DNA from: a virus
Length of the DNA: 64,000 bases
Reading direction: 5' to 3' (one strand)
IMG/VR virus record: IMGVR_UViG_3300044451_000175
Location: 124,001 to 188,000 of that record
In this document: positions 1 to 7,241 of the stretch, piece by piece
Layout of the letters: each line of letters begins with the position of its first letter
Numbering within the stretch: position 1 is the stretch's first letter
Notes under the pieces: generated by a model
The model's database searches: none
Told to the model about the DNA's origin: nothing
The model's input: the letters and a program-made list of their open reading frames with translations, nothing else
Program-made: the position numbers and the translations under genes

Positions 1-6
1 GACAAG

Positions 7-675
7 GTGAAGATCGTTGGAGGTCACGATCTGAGTCAGATTAACGGCCGAGTTCCCAGAGGAACCAAACCATCTCCAGATAAAGTTTGGGAAACAGCAA
101 TACAGTACGGTACTAACCTGAGAATGCTTTCAAATGATAAAGGCGAAGTAATTATTGGAGGGGCAAACGCTCATATGTATCTTCCCAATAGATATACGTT
201 TTCTGGTAGCGGTGAATTATTCTACATGCGTTGGTTCATTAATCCAGATTCAAAAATGATAACTCTCAGTTCAACCGATGTAGGTAGCAAAGACGAAACA
301 GTTAAAGCGGAGTTTTGGAAACGACCTGACAAGTTCATAAATTTGACGTTGCGATCTCTTGTGGATTCGGGGTTGGTTAATGGAGGCTGGAGGGTGGAAG
401 CGGGTACGCAGGCTCATGCTCTTGGTGCGCCATTGAAGACGGTTGGAGATTGGTTAGGTTTTAAGTCAAAAGCCGACATTGATGCTGATCTCGCTCGAAA
501 AGCACAAGAAAAATTCGACAGGGACGCCGAGTATAGAGCCACTTGGCCAGCGAGACGGTATATGAGAGAATTAATGCGACGAGGTGAAGGCCCGTGGCAC
601 TTACCTCGGGGGGAAGCTCACCAATGGTCATTTGCCAAATATGTCAGTCTTAGAGAAAACATGGTGCTATCATGA
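7..675 (+). CDS. hypothetical protein, possibly 5'-truncated
   Basis: Unrecognised 222-residue protein. The frame stays open to the window edge, so the GTG at 7 may be internal. The last third is a charged helix rich in A, D, E, K and R. Codon use is visibly more AT-rich than the GC-rich genes that follow, which suggests a separate origin. It ends about 40 bases before a strong terminator and is the last gene of its transcript. No function is proposed. Confidence 0.6.
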   Translation: MKIVGGHDLSQINGRVPRGTKPSPDKVWETAIQYGTNLRMLSNDKGEVIIGGANAHMYLPNRYTFSGSGELFYMRWFINPDSKMITLSSTDVGSKDETVKAEFWKRPDKFINLTLRSLVDSGLVNGGWRVEAGTQAHALGAPLKTVGDWLGFKSKADIDADLARKAQEKFDRDAEYRATWPARRYMRELMRRGEGPWHLPRGEAHQWSFAKYVSLRENMVLS

Positions 676-716
676 TGTTATGGAAAAGATCGTACTGTTT
701 TGTTTGGTTCTGAAAT

Positions 717-746
717 AAAAAGCCCCGAGTCATCTCGGGGCTTTTT
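717..746 (+). terminator. Rho-independent terminator
   Basis: Perfect hairpin: an A-rich start plus AGCCCCGAG, loop TCAT, and the complementary arm running into a T tract. It closes the first transcript, and the A-rich 5' arm could let it work in both directions. Confidence 0.85.
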
Positions 747-814
747 ATTACGCTTTGACCACGATTTCTGTCTTGAAGTCGTTGAGTCCGCTGTTCTTCA
801 GTCTTCGCGACGAG

Positions 815-1003
815 ATGCCCAACGGCGGGTACGTCAAAGAGAATGGCGTGACGCTGTGCAAAGGTGATGACGGAACGTCTTGCCACGAGAAGGCGGAAAT
901 GGTATTACAGGGGATCGACATTCCGGGGTTCTCCCCGGACGACCTCTACACCCTGATCGGTTCCGACCGGGACCGAGCATTCCAAGAGAGCGAGAAGTTA
1001 TGA
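815..1003 (+). CDS. small hypothetical protein with Cys/His pair
   Basis: Short 62-residue ORF from ATG 815; the frame extends up to a TTG at 755. It contains a C-x8-CH segment (CKGDDGTSCH) that could bind metal, and a C-terminal segment GFSPDDLYTLIGSDRDRAF. Its TGA overlaps the ATG of the next gene (ATGA at 1000), which suggests translational coupling. The start is uncertain because no clear Shine-Dalgarno sequence is visible. Confidence 0.5.
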   Translation: MPNGGYVKENGVTLCKGDDGTSCHEKAEMVLQGIDIPGFSPDDLYTLIGSDRDRAFQESEKL

Positions 1004-1869
1004 CGACTGCCATCGCCAGCCCCGACCGCATGACCGACGACGAGTTCAAGAGCTTCTTCCTCGAAAACTCCGTCAGCCCGAACGACGACGACGATCCCGC
1101 CGCCGTTCTCAAGAACTACATCCGCACGCGCAACGAGACGATCTTCAAGGCGACCGAACTCGGCATCGGCGAAGCCGGCCTCCAAGAGATCAAGTCGAAG
1201 GCCGCGAACGCCTTCCTCAAGCGGTGGATGATGCTCCGGTTCGCCACCGTCGATCTGTCCTTCACCGACCGCAAGTGGTGGCTGAAACTCGAACGCGACA
1301 CCAACGGCGTCAAGGTCGTTCAGGCATCGCACGAACCCATCGACGTGACCGGCGATCCGGCCTTCTTCACCGTCGCCGAGATCAACCGCTTCTTCAAGGT
1401 CGAGACGAACGCCGAGGAGTTCGCGTTCGGCAAGAAGATCAGCGACAAAAAGGCTCACCAAAGCAATGGCGGTTTCGCTCCGACACGCAAGAACGGCGGC
1501 ATGCCCCGCACTAACCTGACCATTTCGGCGGTTCTGCCGGACGGGATCGGCCAGAAGCAGATGAAGAAGGCTCAGGTGGCAATCGGCCACAAGCACTTCG
1601 CCCGCGCCGTCTGCTACTGCCACGGCATCGATCTCGAAGCCGATCTGGGCCGCACACGGTGGGATCGGCGCGACTCAACCGTCTCGGTAATCTGGGGGCC
1701 GAACGCGGACGTTCTCAGCTTCACCCAGACGCCGCCGCGTCCGGCCGGTGACCCCGCCATCGTCATCGACATCGGCGAGGAAACGTACCTGCTGGACTTC
1801 TACGACACGCCGGACGAACTCCCGATCAGCAACCTGATTCGCGAGTTCAGCGAAGGGAAGCTTCGCTAA
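1000..1869 (+). CDS. hypothetical protein
   Basis: 289 residues from ATG 1000, preceded by GAGAAG. An acidic linker near residue 28 (SPNDDDDP) is followed by a helical part, then a mixed alpha/beta body and a hydrophobic C-terminal region (AIVIDIGEETYLLDFY). The frame extends further upstream, but this start overlaps the previous stop in ATGA form, the usual arrangement here. A 13-bp hairpin follows directly. Family not recognised. Confidence 0.75.
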   Translation: MTTAIASPDRMTDDEFKSFFLENSVSPNDDDDPAAVLKNYIRTRNETIFKATELGIGEAGLQEIKSKAANAFLKRWMMLRFATVDLSFTDRKWWLKLERDTNGVKVVQASHEPIDVTGDPAFFTVAEINRFFKVETNAEEFAFGKKISDKKAHQSNGGFAPTRKNGGMPRTNLTISAVLPDGIGQKQMKKAQVAIGHKHFARAVCYCHGIDLEADLGRTRWDRRDSTVSVIWGPNADVLSFTQTPPRPAGDPAIVIDIGEETYLLDFYDTPDELPISNLIREFSEGKLR

Positions 1870-1874
1870 AATAT

Positions 1875-1903
1875 GAAGGACGCCCGACATTCGGGCGTCC
1901 TTC
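1875..1903 (+). terminator. intergenic hairpin, probable terminator
   Basis: A perfect 13-bp stem with a CAT loop right after the stop at 1869. There is no T tract, so it may instead stabilise the 3' end of the mRNA. Confidence 0.6.
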
Positions 1904-1918
1904 AAGCTAGGAGAAGTT

Positions 1919-2197
1919 ATGCGGAAAATCATCGTCGCCTTGATTTTGGCTCTGGTGTTGGCCTGTCTGATTGGTTGTGGTCCACAACCACCGGCCGCTC
2001 ATGCCGAGCCGGTGCAAGAGGCCAACATCACGAAAATGTTGCCGCACGGTTATACCAACCTCAAAAAACTGGGCAACCAGTGGTTCTCATACGACCTTGA
2101 GGTCGGCGGCAAGAAACGTCAATTCATGGTCCGGTATTCGACTGGCTCGCACGGAGAGTACAGTCTTGCCGTGACCGAACTACACGAAGGGAAGTGA
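1919..2197 (+). CDS. putative lipoprotein
   Basis: 92 residues. An N-terminal signal peptide (MRKIIVALILALVLACLIG) ends in a lipobox-like LIGC, so the mature protein is probably lipid-anchored at Cys20. The rest is a small soluble domain (GYTNLKKLGNQWFSYDLEVGG) of unknown function. AGGAG sits 8 bases before the ATG. A phage lipoprotein may alter the host envelope, for example in superinfection exclusion; that role is inferred only from localisation. Confidence 0.8.
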   Translation: MRKIIVALILALVLACLIGCGPQPPAAHAEPVQEANITKMLPHGYTNLKKLGNQWFSYDLEVGGKKRQFMVRYSTGSHGEYSLAVTELHEGK

Positions 2198-2200
2198 CTT

Positions 2201-3391
2201 ATGGGAGCCGCAATCGTTGAAGGCGGTGTTGACACCCGTCAAGTAGGATGGGACAGCATCCGGGTGCTGTCCTCGACCGACAAGAACGTAAAGAAGTACG
2301 TCTTCGAGAAGGGGGATGCCGTCGCCGAGTCGGTACTGTACAAGTACCCCGACTACGAAACCCGCACCGTCATCTGCTGCTCAACTCAGAGCGGCTGTCC
2401 GGTCGGCTGTCGGTTCTGCGGCGCGGGCGACAACTTCGTGCGGTCGCTGACCAGCGAAGAGATCTTCTCGCAACCGAAGCGGTTGCTGGATGACACGGGT
2501 GTCGATCCGACGAAGATGGGCCGACTCCAGATCATGTTCATGAGCATGGGCGAGCCGTTGCTCAACCAGAACAACTTGATCCCGGCCCTGTACCGTCTGC
2601 ACGAGAAGTACCCGAACGCCGCCCTGTTGATTTCTACCAGCGGCCCGCGAGTCGGTTACGGTCGAATCCGCGACGTGTCGGTGGCGATCCCGACCATCGG
2701 CCTCCAGTTCTCGATTCACGAAAGCACGGACGAGGCGCGAAACAAGCTGATCCCGTTCGAGAAGAAGCTGACGCTGACAGAGATCGCGGCCGAGGGCAAG
2801 CTGTGGTACGAAGCAACGGGCCGCACACCGTTCTTCAACTACTGCGTCCACGACAAGAACAACACGCCAGAAGACGTGGAACGGCTCACCGCCCTGTTCG
2901 ATCCCGACATCTGGCAGGCGACGATCTCCGTGATCTGCGAGCGTGACGAATACGTCGCGGCGGCGAACGCCCGTCAGAAGGCTCTGGCAGACGATTTCCG
3001 GGGTGGTCTGATGAGCAAGGGGTTCCGCACTCGCGTGTTTGAAGATGCCGAACGACGCGCCGGATTCGAGGCCGAGCATCTCCCGCTTCACGAAGTCGAG
3101 AGCGTTGCGTACCGCGTCGTGGCAAGCGTCCTGACGGGTGTGGGGGTCCATGTTCAGGACGTTCCAGACCTCGCTGATCTGGCCGATCCCGATGCGACTG
3201 TAGAAATCCAGAGCCGCCACAAGGATCGCACCCTGTTCGGCCGTGACTTCCAGCGTGAATTTCTTCTCTTCCGGCATGATCGGCCTCACACTTTGGTGCC
3301 GCGAGATTTGAGGAACTTGACGGCCTCGCCGTCCCACTTCTCCAAGTTCATCGCCCGCAGCCTCTCCACGTCAATGAAGGCGTTGGTGTAA
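2201..3391 (+). CDS. RlmN-like radical SAM protein, 3' end disrupted by inversion
   Basis: Residues 1 to about 280 are a radical SAM protein of the RlmN/Cfr type: the CX3CX2C cluster GCPVGCRFC binds the 4Fe-4S cluster, GEPLLN is the SAM-binding GEP motif, and ATISVICERDE plus GFRTRVF match the end of RlmN. RlmN methylates adenine C2 in 23S rRNA and tRNA. The usual C-terminal GCGQL segment is absent. After about 3040 the open frame to 3391 is antisense to two displaced gene fragments, so the last ~117 residues are probably not native. The enzyme is likely inactive or altered unless the inversion is an assembly error. Confidence 0.75.
   Translation: MGAAIVEGGVDTRQVGWDSIRVLSSTDKNVKKYVFEKGDAVAESVLYKYPDYETRTVICCSTQSGCPVGCRFCGAGDNFVRSLTSEEIFSQPKRLLDDTGVDPTKMGRLQIMFMSMGEPLLNQNNLIPALYRLHEKYPNAALLISTSGPRVGYGRIRDVSVAIPTIGLQFSIHESTDEARNKLIPFEKKLTLTEIAAEGKLWYEATGRTPFFNYCVHDKNNTPEDVERLTALFDPDIWQATISVICERDEYVAAANARQKALADDFRGGLMSKGFRTRVFEDAERRAGFEAEHLPLHEVESVAYRVVASVLTGVGVHVQDVPDLADLADPDATVEIQSRHKDRTLFGRDFQREFLLFRHDRPHTLVPRDLRNLTASPSHFSKFIARSLSTSMKALV
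3041..3277 (-). pseudogene. displaced N-terminal half of a phage hypothetical protein (inverted)
   Basis: The minus strand begins MPEEKKFTLEV at 3277 with GAGG upstream and reads ALDFYSRIGIGQISEVW...SGASFGIFK. This looks like the N-terminus of a small phage protein whose C-terminal half (VPERYKTAWDLQQVIRH) is at 3467 on the plus strand. Joining 3041 (minus) to 3467 (plus) gives GIFKVPERYKTAW in frame. Past 3041 the minus frame is only the shadow of the radical SAM gene. Confidence 0.6.
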
Positions 3392-3466
3392 GCGTGCGGG
3401 TGCTTGACGAACGTTTCTGCTACGGCCCGCGAAACCTCGCGGGCGTACAACTCGCCGTTCAACAGC
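3286..3466 (-). pseudogene. C-terminal fragment of an upstream gene (inverted)
   Basis: The minus strand reads LNGELYAREVSRAVAETF...VKFLKSRGTKV, stop at 3286, nine bases before the ATG of the fragment at 3277. That spacing is typical of adjacent genes here, but on the opposite strand from all neighbours. It is either the tail of a lost gene or a short gene with a TTG start. Unrecognised. Confidence 0.5.
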
Positions 3467-3769
3467 AAGGTGCCTGAGCGGTACAAGACCGCGTGGGATC
3501 TCCAGCAGGTGATTCGGCACGTTCTGGCGTGGGACGCGAACCCGGAAGGCGGGTTCGGTGTCAATTTCCACGAGCCGCTGAAATCGGGCAAGCACGGCCT
3601 TGCTACAATGAAAGTATCCGAACAGTGGCTGCGGGAGATGGCCGAGAAGGAAGACAACGGCATCATCTCTGTCGGCGGTCTGGTAACAAGAATGAGGCAA
3701 GCCAATGATCCCGCCGTCAATCCTGATGCTGGACATGCTGAAACCGAACGGAAAACCACCGAAGAATGA
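3467..3769 (+). pseudogene. C-terminal half of the inversion-split hypothetical protein
   Basis: Plus-strand reading KVPERYKTAWDLQQVIRH continues as LAWDANPEGGFGVNFHEPL. It completes the fragment at 3041-3277. A local ATG at 3404 would make a chimera. The tail from MKVSEQWLREMAEKE (ATG near 3609) could be a separate short protein in the same frame. The last 65 bases overlap the next gene. Confidence 0.55.
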
Positions 3770-3860
3770 ACCGTGGTGGCAGACCGCGATCACGGTCGTA
3801 CTCCTGACGGCCGTGCTGATCGGCACGCTCGTCGGCGCGATCTACTTGATGAAGCATTGA
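3705..3860 (+). CDS. small single-pass membrane protein
   Basis: 51 residues from ATG 3705. A proline- and lysine-rich N-terminus (LKPNGKPPKNEPWW) precedes one transmembrane helix (AITVVLLTAVLIGTLVGAIY) and a short basic end. The Trp pair probably marks the membrane boundary. AGG lies upstream of the start. Role unknown. Confidence 0.65.
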   Translation: MIPPSILMLDMLKPNGKPPKNEPWWQTAITVVLLTAVLIGTLVGAIYLMKH

Positions 3861-3861
3861 G

Positions 3862-4308
3862 GTGAACGTGAGCATACGGTCCTACGATCTGAGCGGCGAT
3901 CAAGCCGCCGAACTGATTCTTGCCCTCAACGGTGACGCAGAGAAACGCGAGAAATGGTTGAGGCAGTTACGCAAGTGGGTCGCCTACCGTGATCTCAAGC
4001 TGAAGATCCTCGGTTTGACGGAGAATTGGCTCAAAGCCTTCGGTTTGAAGAAGGGCGTTCACGTCGGTCGGGAAGATTGGCAGAGCGACGAAGAAAACCT
4101 TCTGGACTGGGTGTACTACCAGATGGAGTACATGAGTGGCTTGACATGGGACGAAGCGACGAAAAGTGTGATCATCAACAAGTACGCTTCGAGCCGCCCG
4201 CTGCTGCGGGACGAAGAGACAAAAGAACTCTTGGAATTTTTGACGTTGGAAATTGGCAAGGATACTGTATATAATGAACTGACGGCCCATCCGCCGGCGC
4301 GGTGTTAG
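3862..4308 (+). CDS. hypothetical protein
   Basis: 148 residues, mostly helical and charged, with two Trp-rich helices (KREKWLRQLRKWVAYRDLK and LLDWVYYQMEYMSGLTW). The start is GTG 3862 or GTG 3868. The 3' end overlaps the tRNA promoter and the first bases of tRNA-Arg, so the last residues (TAHPPARC) are encoded by tRNA sequence. Not recognised. Confidence 0.6.
   Translation: MNVSIRSYDLSGDQAAELILALNGDAEKREKWLRQLRKWVAYRDLKLKILGLTENWLKAFGLKKGVHVGREDWQSDEENLLDWVYYQMEYMSGLTWDEATKSVIINKYASSRPLLRDEETKELLEFLTLEIGKDTVYNELTAHPPARC
4246..4275 (+). promoter_or_regulatory. sigma70-type promoter of the tRNA cluster
   Basis: TTGGAA, an 18-base spacer, then TATAAT. It lies inside the 3' end of the preceding gene, and the predicted start is a few bases before tRNA-Arg. 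Confidence 0.7.
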
Positions 4309-4352
4309 AGCTTCTACCTCTGACTGGACGGGTTCAACTCCTGTATGGGCTT
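4284..4352 (+). tRNA. tRNA-Arg (TCT), shortened D arm
   Basis: The acceptor GGCCCAT pairs with ATGGGCT (first pair G-U). The anticodon stem TAGAG/CTCTG encloses CTTCTAC, giving anticodon TCT for AGA. The T arm has loop TTCAACT. The D arm is only about 12-13 nt and the whole gene is 69 nt, without encoded CCA. tRNA-Arg(TCT) is common in phages of GC-rich hosts, where AGA is rare. Confidence 0.7.
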
Positions 4353-4359
4353 CTTGACT

Positions 4360-4430
4360 GCCGCTATCGTATAGTGGGATTACCCTTGTCTTGTAAACAA
4401 GTGACCTCAGTTCGATTCTGAGTAGCGGCT
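4360..4430 (+). tRNA. tRNA-Thr (TGT)
   Basis: Acceptor GCCGCTA/TAGCGGC, anticodon stem CTTGT/ACAAG with loop CTTGTAA (anticodon TGT), T arm CTCAG-TTCGATT-CTGAG, discriminator T. CCA is not encoded. It lies eight bases after tRNA-Arg in the same transcript. Confidence 0.9.
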
Positions 4431-4441
4431 CTGATTGATTT

Positions 4442-4512
4442 GCCAGCATCGTATAGTGGTATTATGCTTGTTTCGTAAACAAGTGACCTGAGTTCGATTC
4501 TCAGTGCTGGCT
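4442..4512 (+). tRNA. tRNA-Thr (CGT)
   Basis: Acceptor GCCAGCA/TGCTGGC, anticodon stem CTTGT/ACAAG with loop TTCGTAA (anticodon CGT), T arm TGAG-TTCGATT-CTCA. It resembles the preceding tRNA-Thr closely in the D and anticodon arms, so the pair probably arose by tandem duplication with an anticodon change. Confidence 0.9.
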
Positions 4513-4545
4513 CTGTACCCCTCCCGTGGATAGAATCGCGGGACC

Positions 4546-4580
4546 ATCACCTCGGTCTAAACCACCGAGGTGATTCTTTT
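4546..4580 (+). terminator. terminator of the tRNA operon
   Basis: ATCACCTCGG and its complement flank a short loop, followed by TCTTTT. Confidence 0.8.
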
Positions 4581-4593
4581 GGTAGAATTCATC

Positions 4594-4803
4594 ATGGCGC
4601 GACAGCACTTCAAAGATCCGAGCATCAGTCAACGAAACGACGCGAGTTGCATCAACAACAAGCGTGGCATGGCTCGTCGCGCCAAACGCAAGTCAGGCAA
4701 AACCGACCGCCAACTACTGAAGAAGGCTCTCGATGAAATTCAAGATCAAGAAGTCCAATCCGGTTCCGGGTGTGATTCACCTGCTGTTCAAGAACCAGTA
4801 TGA
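4594..4803 (+). CDS. small basic hypothetical protein
   Basis: 69 residues from ATG 4594, with a basic middle (RRAKRKSGKTDRQLLKKA) that suggests nucleic-acid contact. The last 71 bases overlap the next gene in another frame, so the C-terminal GSGCDSPAVQEPV is constrained by that gene. Function unknown. Confidence 0.55.
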   Translation: MARQHFKDPSISQRNDASCINNKRGMARRAKRKSGKTDRQLLKKALDEIQDQEVQSGSGCDSPAVQEPV

Positions 4804-5386
4804 GACGTGTTCCACGTTCATGCGGCTCCAAGAGTTCTATGAGTCGCCGTTCAAGCAGATTCGCGGCAAGCTGTTCTCGCTCGAACAGTTGATGGACCTG
4901 TACGCCAAGCAGCAGGGCAACTTCACTTACACCTGCGACTGGGGCGGCTTCAACGTGCCGGGCCACGTCGTTGACGAGTTCTTCCGTCTTTACGACGGGC
5001 AGTTGCTCGAAAAAGAGAAGGACTTGAGGGAACTGGTTAAGGACAAGGCCGGCAAGATTGCGGTCGGCTCTAAGTATTACGTCATCGGGATGTACGGCGA
5101 AGAATGTCTGGATCACGAACTGGCCCATGCGTTATACTACCTCAATGACGACTACCGCCGTCAAGTTAACGGCCTAGTCAAAGCGTTGCCGGAATCGGTA
5201 AAGTCTGCCATCGCGAAGTGGCTCTTGGACAAAGGGTACTCGAAGCCGCTGATCGTGGACGAAACCAACGCCTACTTGACGACCGACGATCAGGAAGAGT
5301 TGACGAAGCGTTTCGGCAAAGCGGTCGGCAAGCGGTACGCGAAGTACGAGCCTTTCAGGAGAGCGTTCGATGACGCAAAGTTCTGA
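4733..5386 (+). CDS. hypothetical protein with HE-x-x-H-like motif
   Basis: 217 residues. The central segment EECLDHELAHALYYL carries His-Glu-(x)3-His spacing reminiscent of metal-binding sites, preceded by a YVIGMYG strand. The first half contains TYTCDWGGFNVPG and the last is helical with a basic end. Zinc-dependent hydrolase activity is possible but unproven. It overlaps the start of the next gene by 17 bases. Confidence 0.65.
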   Translation: MKFKIKKSNPVPGVIHLLFKNQYETCSTFMRLQEFYESPFKQIRGKLFSLEQLMDLYAKQQGNFTYTCDWGGFNVPGHVVDEFFRLYDGQLLEKEKDLRELVKDKAGKIAVGSKYYVIGMYGEECLDHELAHALYYLNDDYRRQVNGLVKALPESVKSAIAKWLLDKGYSKPLIVDETNAYLTTDDQEELTKRFGKAVGKRYAKYEPFRRAFDDAKF

Positions 5387-6206
5387 GCCGTGGCGTGACG
5401 CAGTCACCTGTTTTGAGGACGGGGTGATTACCCAACACGAGTTCGTCAACACCATGTTCGATCTGTTGACGGTCGAGAACGTTTGGGAGATCGGCAAGCA
5501 GATCGACAAGAAGTATTTCGACATGCTCGCGGCGCGGCTCTCCGAACTGCCCGACGACGACGAGGGCTGGTCGAAGATGCGACGTTCCCACATGGGGAGC
5601 TTCACCGGCCCGGTCACCCAGAACGAAGACTTCTCTGCAATGCGGCGTGGTGTCGAAGCTTTCCGCCGTTACTGTCTGATCCCGACAAAAGCACAAAAGA
5701 ACTGGAAGTGCCTGTGCTATCTCTGCTTCCCCGAAGCGGTGGAGTACGGCGAACTTATCCCAGACATGTTTCTGTTCAAGGACGGCGACACCTACGGGTT
5801 GATGATGCAGTCCGGGCATCGCGGGGACTACATACTCTTGTTCCCAGAAAAGCCGACGCCGGACCCCGATCCTGAGTGTGTCCACGAATACGACGAGATC
5901 GCCACATCCGAGCGTTGGGTGGATGTGGTGGCCGACTGGCAGGAGAAGTTGAAGCTGTTTCCGTCCGAGGGGCATCATCTGGTAGAGTCCTGCAAAGAGG
6001 CCGGGTGGAGCTACAAGCACGGCCACATGCTGTTCTGGCTGTTCGACCGCGCCGGGAAGATGCTGGAGGGTCAGGATGTTTCCGGTCAAACCGCAGGATC
6101 TGGATCTGCTTCCGAACCGGAGTGCAGAGTTGAGGGAGAAGATTCTGATCGGGCATGTGGTTCGCCCGATCAAGGTGGAGTGGTTGGACCTGAAGGAGCC
6201 GACTAA
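5370..6206 (+). CDS. hypothetical protein
   Basis: 278 residues from ATG 5370. It has four cysteines near residues 105-125 (KNWKCLCYLCFPEA) and hydrophobic strands (TYGLMMQSGHRGDYILLF). After residue ~235 the sequence becomes G/S/E/D-rich (SGQTAGSGSASEPE) because it overlaps the next gene in another frame. Native coding may effectively end around 6076. Family not recognised. Confidence 0.65.
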   Translation: MTQSSEPWRDAVTCFEDGVITQHEFVNTMFDLLTVENVWEIGKQIDKKYFDMLAARLSELPDDDEGWSKMRRSHMGSFTGPVTQNEDFSAMRRGVEAFRRYCLIPTKAQKNWKCLCYLCFPEAVEYGELIPDMFLFKDGDTYGLMMQSGHRGDYILLFPEKPTPDPDPECVHEYDEIATSERWVDVVADWQEKLKLFPSEGHHLVESCKEAGWSYKHGHMLFWLFDRAGKMLEGQDVSGQTAGSGSASEPECRVEGEDSDRACGSPDQGGVVGPEGAD

Positions 6207-6261
6207 GCCGAAGAAGGGTTTGCCTCCGATGCGGTCCTTAGACGACGAGTGGGAGTCATGA
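6076..6261 (+). CDS. small protein with C-terminal LDDEW tail
   Basis: 61 residues from ATG 6076 with GGAGGGTCAGG just upstream. It ends with a KPKKG linker and MRSLDDEWES. It shares that end with four other small proteins in the next 5 kb. It overlaps the upstream gene by 130 bases and the next by 4 (ATGA). Function unknown; the tail looks like a sorting or recognition tag. Confidence 0.75.
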   Translation: MFPVKPQDLDLLPNRSAELREKILIGHVVRPIKVEWLDLKEPTKPKKGLPPMRSLDDEWES

Positions 6262-6566
6262 GCAAATTTCTCGAAGAAGCCAAAGAGCTTGAGAAGCGTT
6301 GGGGCCAGTCCAAACTCATGAGCGGTATTGAAGAATCTTGCCGCCGACAAATGATCAAGCAACTGCTTGAGAACCAAGCGGCGATGAATGCTGCGACTTC
6401 TGCTCCAGACGCTTCGGAGTTAAAGCGGATAAAAATTCCGCTCATTCGGCGTCTGCAAGGGCCACAAATGTCGCCTTCTGATCCTATACTGTCGGGACAG
6501 GGGACGACCAAGCCGAAACGCAGAAGGCCGGTCATCCGTGATCTCGATGACGAATGGGAAAGCTGA
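6258..6566 (+). CDS. small protein resembling the N-terminus of a T4-like major capsid protein, LDDEW tail
   Basis: 102 residues from ATG 6258. KFLEEAKELEKRWG, LLENQAAMN and LKRIKIPLIRRL follow the order and spacing of the N-terminal region of T4-type (gp23-like) capsid proteins, where a KxLLENQ helix is followed by a (V/I)RR segment. The protein then stops and continues into KPKRRRPVIRDLDDEWES. It may be a shortened paralogue, a decoy or an assembly factor. The resemblance is from memory, not an alignment. Confidence 0.6.
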   Translation: MSKFLEEAKELEKRWGQSKLMSGIEESCRRQMIKQLLENQAAMNAATSAPDASELKRIKIPLIRRLQGPQMSPSDPILSGQGTTKPKRRRPVIRDLDDEWES

Positions 6567-6574
6567 GGCATCAA

Positions 6575-6892
6575 ATGGGCGGTAGTTGCAACATGGTCGG
6601 TGGTGTTTCGGCCAAAGAACACGCGACAAACGTGTTCTTGAACAAAGACACCGCGTTCGACAAGGCGCGGGACGCACACGAACAGGCCAGTCGCCTCGAA
6701 GACGCCGCTCGGAAAGAGTGGCACGAGGCGAAAGAGGCGTTGGCGAAGGCTGTCGGGTACAAGGCCGGCGATCCGCCGGTTAGCATCGTCGTTGGCGACG
6801 GCCGTTTGATTCGGCTGTACACTCGCCGAGAGGATCGGTGTGGGCGTGACCGCGAGCAAGAGGTTTCCGTCTCCATCGAGAAGGTCGTCTGA
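6575..6892 (+). CDS. hypothetical coiled-coil protein
   Basis: 105 residues from ATG 6575, which has GAGG six bases upstream; the frame is open further up. A long charged helix (KARDAHEQASRLEDAARKEW) is followed by a small beta segment (VSIVVGDGRLIRLYTRR). The TGA overlaps the next ATG. It lacks the LDDDW tail of its neighbours. Confidence 0.7.
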   Translation: MGGSCNMVGGVSAKEHATNVFLNKDTAFDKARDAHEQASRLEDAARKEWHEAKEALAKAVGYKAGDPPVSIVVGDGRLIRLYTRREDRCGRDREQEVSVSIEKVV

Positions 6893-7101
6893 TGTCCGAG
6901 CCGATCAACGTCGATACGCCAGAGAAACTCCTCGAAATCTTCGGCAGTGCCTCGTTCATGCCGAAGACTTTGCTGGATACCGACCCGTTGGTGCGGTTCG
7001 ACACCGAGCGTTCGATGGACCCTGCGATCCTCGCTCAGTTCCTACACAATTCGACCAAGCGGCCGAAGATGCGTGATCTGGACGACGATTGGTTTTCTTG
7101 A
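6892..7101 (+). CDS. small protein with C-terminal LDDDW tail
   Basis: 69 residues. A short helical domain (TPEKLLEIFGSASFMPKTLL) leads into KRPKMRDLDDDWFS at the C-terminus. It overlaps the previous gene in ATGA form. It is the last gene before a promoter and tRNA-like element. Function unknown. Confidence 0.75.
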   Translation: MSEPINVDTPEKLLEIFGSASFMPKTLLDTDPLVRFDTERSMDPAILAQFLHNSTKRPKMRDLDDDWFS

Positions 7102-7130
7102 TTGAAAACATTCACATCTCGGACTATATT
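7102..7130 (+). promoter_or_regulatory. sigma70-type promoter
   Basis: TTGAAA, a 17-base spacer, TATATT. The predicted start is at about 7137, just before the tRNA-like fold at 7140. Confidence 0.75.
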
Positions 7131-7139
7131 ACTTGACAT

Positions 7140-7208
7140 GCCCCGGCCGCTAGTGCGGTGCCGAGTTTCCTAAACTCAGCTTGAGAGGAGCGTAACCTCT
7201 CCGGGGTA
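7140..7208 (+). ncRNA. tRNA-like RNA, possibly degenerate tRNA-Arg (CCT)
   Basis: The acceptor-like stem GCCCCGG/CCGGGGT closes a 69-nt unit. A middle stem encloses TTCCTAA (would-be anticodon CCT), and a third stem GAGAGG/CCTCTC encloses AGCGTAA. The T loop lacks the TTC-R-A consensus and the D arm is minimal. It could be a decayed tRNA, a tRNA mimic or a structured leader of the next gene. Confidence 0.45.
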
Positions 7209-7241
7209 CTAAGGAAAGCATGAAAGAATACGAGGCAACCA

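Noticed and set aside
2381-3040. Minus-strand open frame running across the radical SAM gene
   Set aside because: Past position 3041 it is the antisense of a motif-bearing gene and has the biased composition of a shadow frame; only its first ~79 residues look real.
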